Assembly (NCBI GenBank): GCA_025642065.1
Contig: JAODUP010001059.1
Coordinates: 122,001-186,000, forward strand
DNA from: Paralvinella palmiformis
Lineage: Eukaryota > Annelida > Polychaeta > Terebellida > Alvinellidae
Length of the DNA: 64,000 nt
Reading direction: 5' to 3'
In this document: positions 63,491-64,000 of the stretch, in pieces
How the letters are laid out: every line of letters starts with the position of its first letter
How positions within the stretch are numbered: position 1 is the first letter of the stretch
Program-made: the position numbers and the translations under genes
The notes under the pieces: model-generated
Databases searched by the model: none
The model's input: only the letters and a program-made list of their open reading frames with translations
What the model was told of the DNA's origin: nothing

Positions 63491-64000
63491 GTGTGTACTA
63501 ATGCGCTGCAGATATATATGTCGTGTGATCCAATCCCAGTATTGCCTGGGCAACACTGGATGTTTCAGCTATCAATAAAAAGCTTCGGCCGGTCGATTCT
63601 GATTTGTGTTTAAGAAATTGTCCATCAAGGTGTGACAAGAGCATAAGAAGAATAAACTCACAACAACAATAGCAGAACAATCAGCCAGAATGTATTCTTT
63701 AATTTTACATTATACGATTTCTATAAGATTATCTTAATTTATACTGTTTTTCAAACTTTGCTTTCTTTTGTTTTTTAAAACAATAACGGTTGCTCCGCTC
63801 ACAAAACACACACGGTATAATATGAGCGTATGAATTGCCCTTTCTTATCGGGAGAAATGTACTTTATAGGCGTGGTATTGTGGGCGTTTCCGTCCACGTT
63901 ATGGTAACCTAGCGCCGTGAGCGCCTCGTATGTTTCTAATAAATAAAACAAACCAAGACTATTAAGTCCCAAACGGGATCCACACCACGGCAAGTGGCTC
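62471..64000. other. Right end, no gene recognised
   Basis: A (TA)n tract lies at 63456-63486. No ORF has recognisable domains. Confidence 0.5.

Overview
This is a eukaryotic, almost certainly metazoan, nuclear window. It is AT-rich, intron-rich and gene-sparse, with abundant (TA)n, (CA)n and (ATT)n microsatellites, tRNA-derived SINE relics, a LINE fragment and two LTR-type elements. The lineage cannot be fixed from sequence alone. The repeat style and gene content suggest a marine invertebrate, perhaps a lophotrochozoan such as a mollusc (inference).

Left part (1-12.5 kb, minus strand): a tandem cluster of a small gene family that I do not recognise as described. The full copy (B) has three exons joined by compatible splice phases: 7375-7318, 7100-6919 and 5816-5460. 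It encodes a predicted secreted protein of about 197 aa with short conserved cysteine motifs and helix-forming segments. The exon architecture (short signal-peptide exon, one exon with the first helix, one long 3' exon) and the helix pattern resemble LIF/CLCF1-type (IL-6 family) four-helix cytokines. Copy A (start of window) is cut by the window edge, copy C has lost the 5' part of exon 3, and two more first-exon copies lie at 7.7 and 8.8 kb. Copies A and B share a promoter with a TATA box, a CRE-like half-site, a CArG box and a kappaB-like site. This is the most interesting part of the window.

Middle part (15.6-41.9 kb, minus strand): a complete 12-exon gene for an ArfGAP2/ArfGAP3-type Arf GTPase-activating protein (about 557 aa). 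It begins at 41878 and ends in a 15-nt terminal coding exon at 15611-15597. Its first intron carries a small non-autonomous LTR-type element (34665-37625), a perfect 29-bp palindrome and other transposon debris.

Right part: head-to-head with ArfGAP, with only 99 bp between the two start codons, lies a plus-strand gene for an AMN1-like leucine-rich-repeat protein. Six exons are visible (41978-48763) and the last was not found. Downstream is a decayed Ty3/Gypsy-like retrotransposon (49590-56750, minus strand) with recognisable zinc-knuckle, RT, RNase H and integrase remnants. After it come an unidentified decaying coding-like segment (57.1-58.1 kb), a LINE reverse transcriptase fragment (58.3-58.8 kb) and a CpG-richer segment near 61.9-62.5 kb that may be a promoter region.

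The two housekeeping-type genes probably share a bidirectional promoter. The cytokine-like cluster appears to be an independent, recently duplicating locus.
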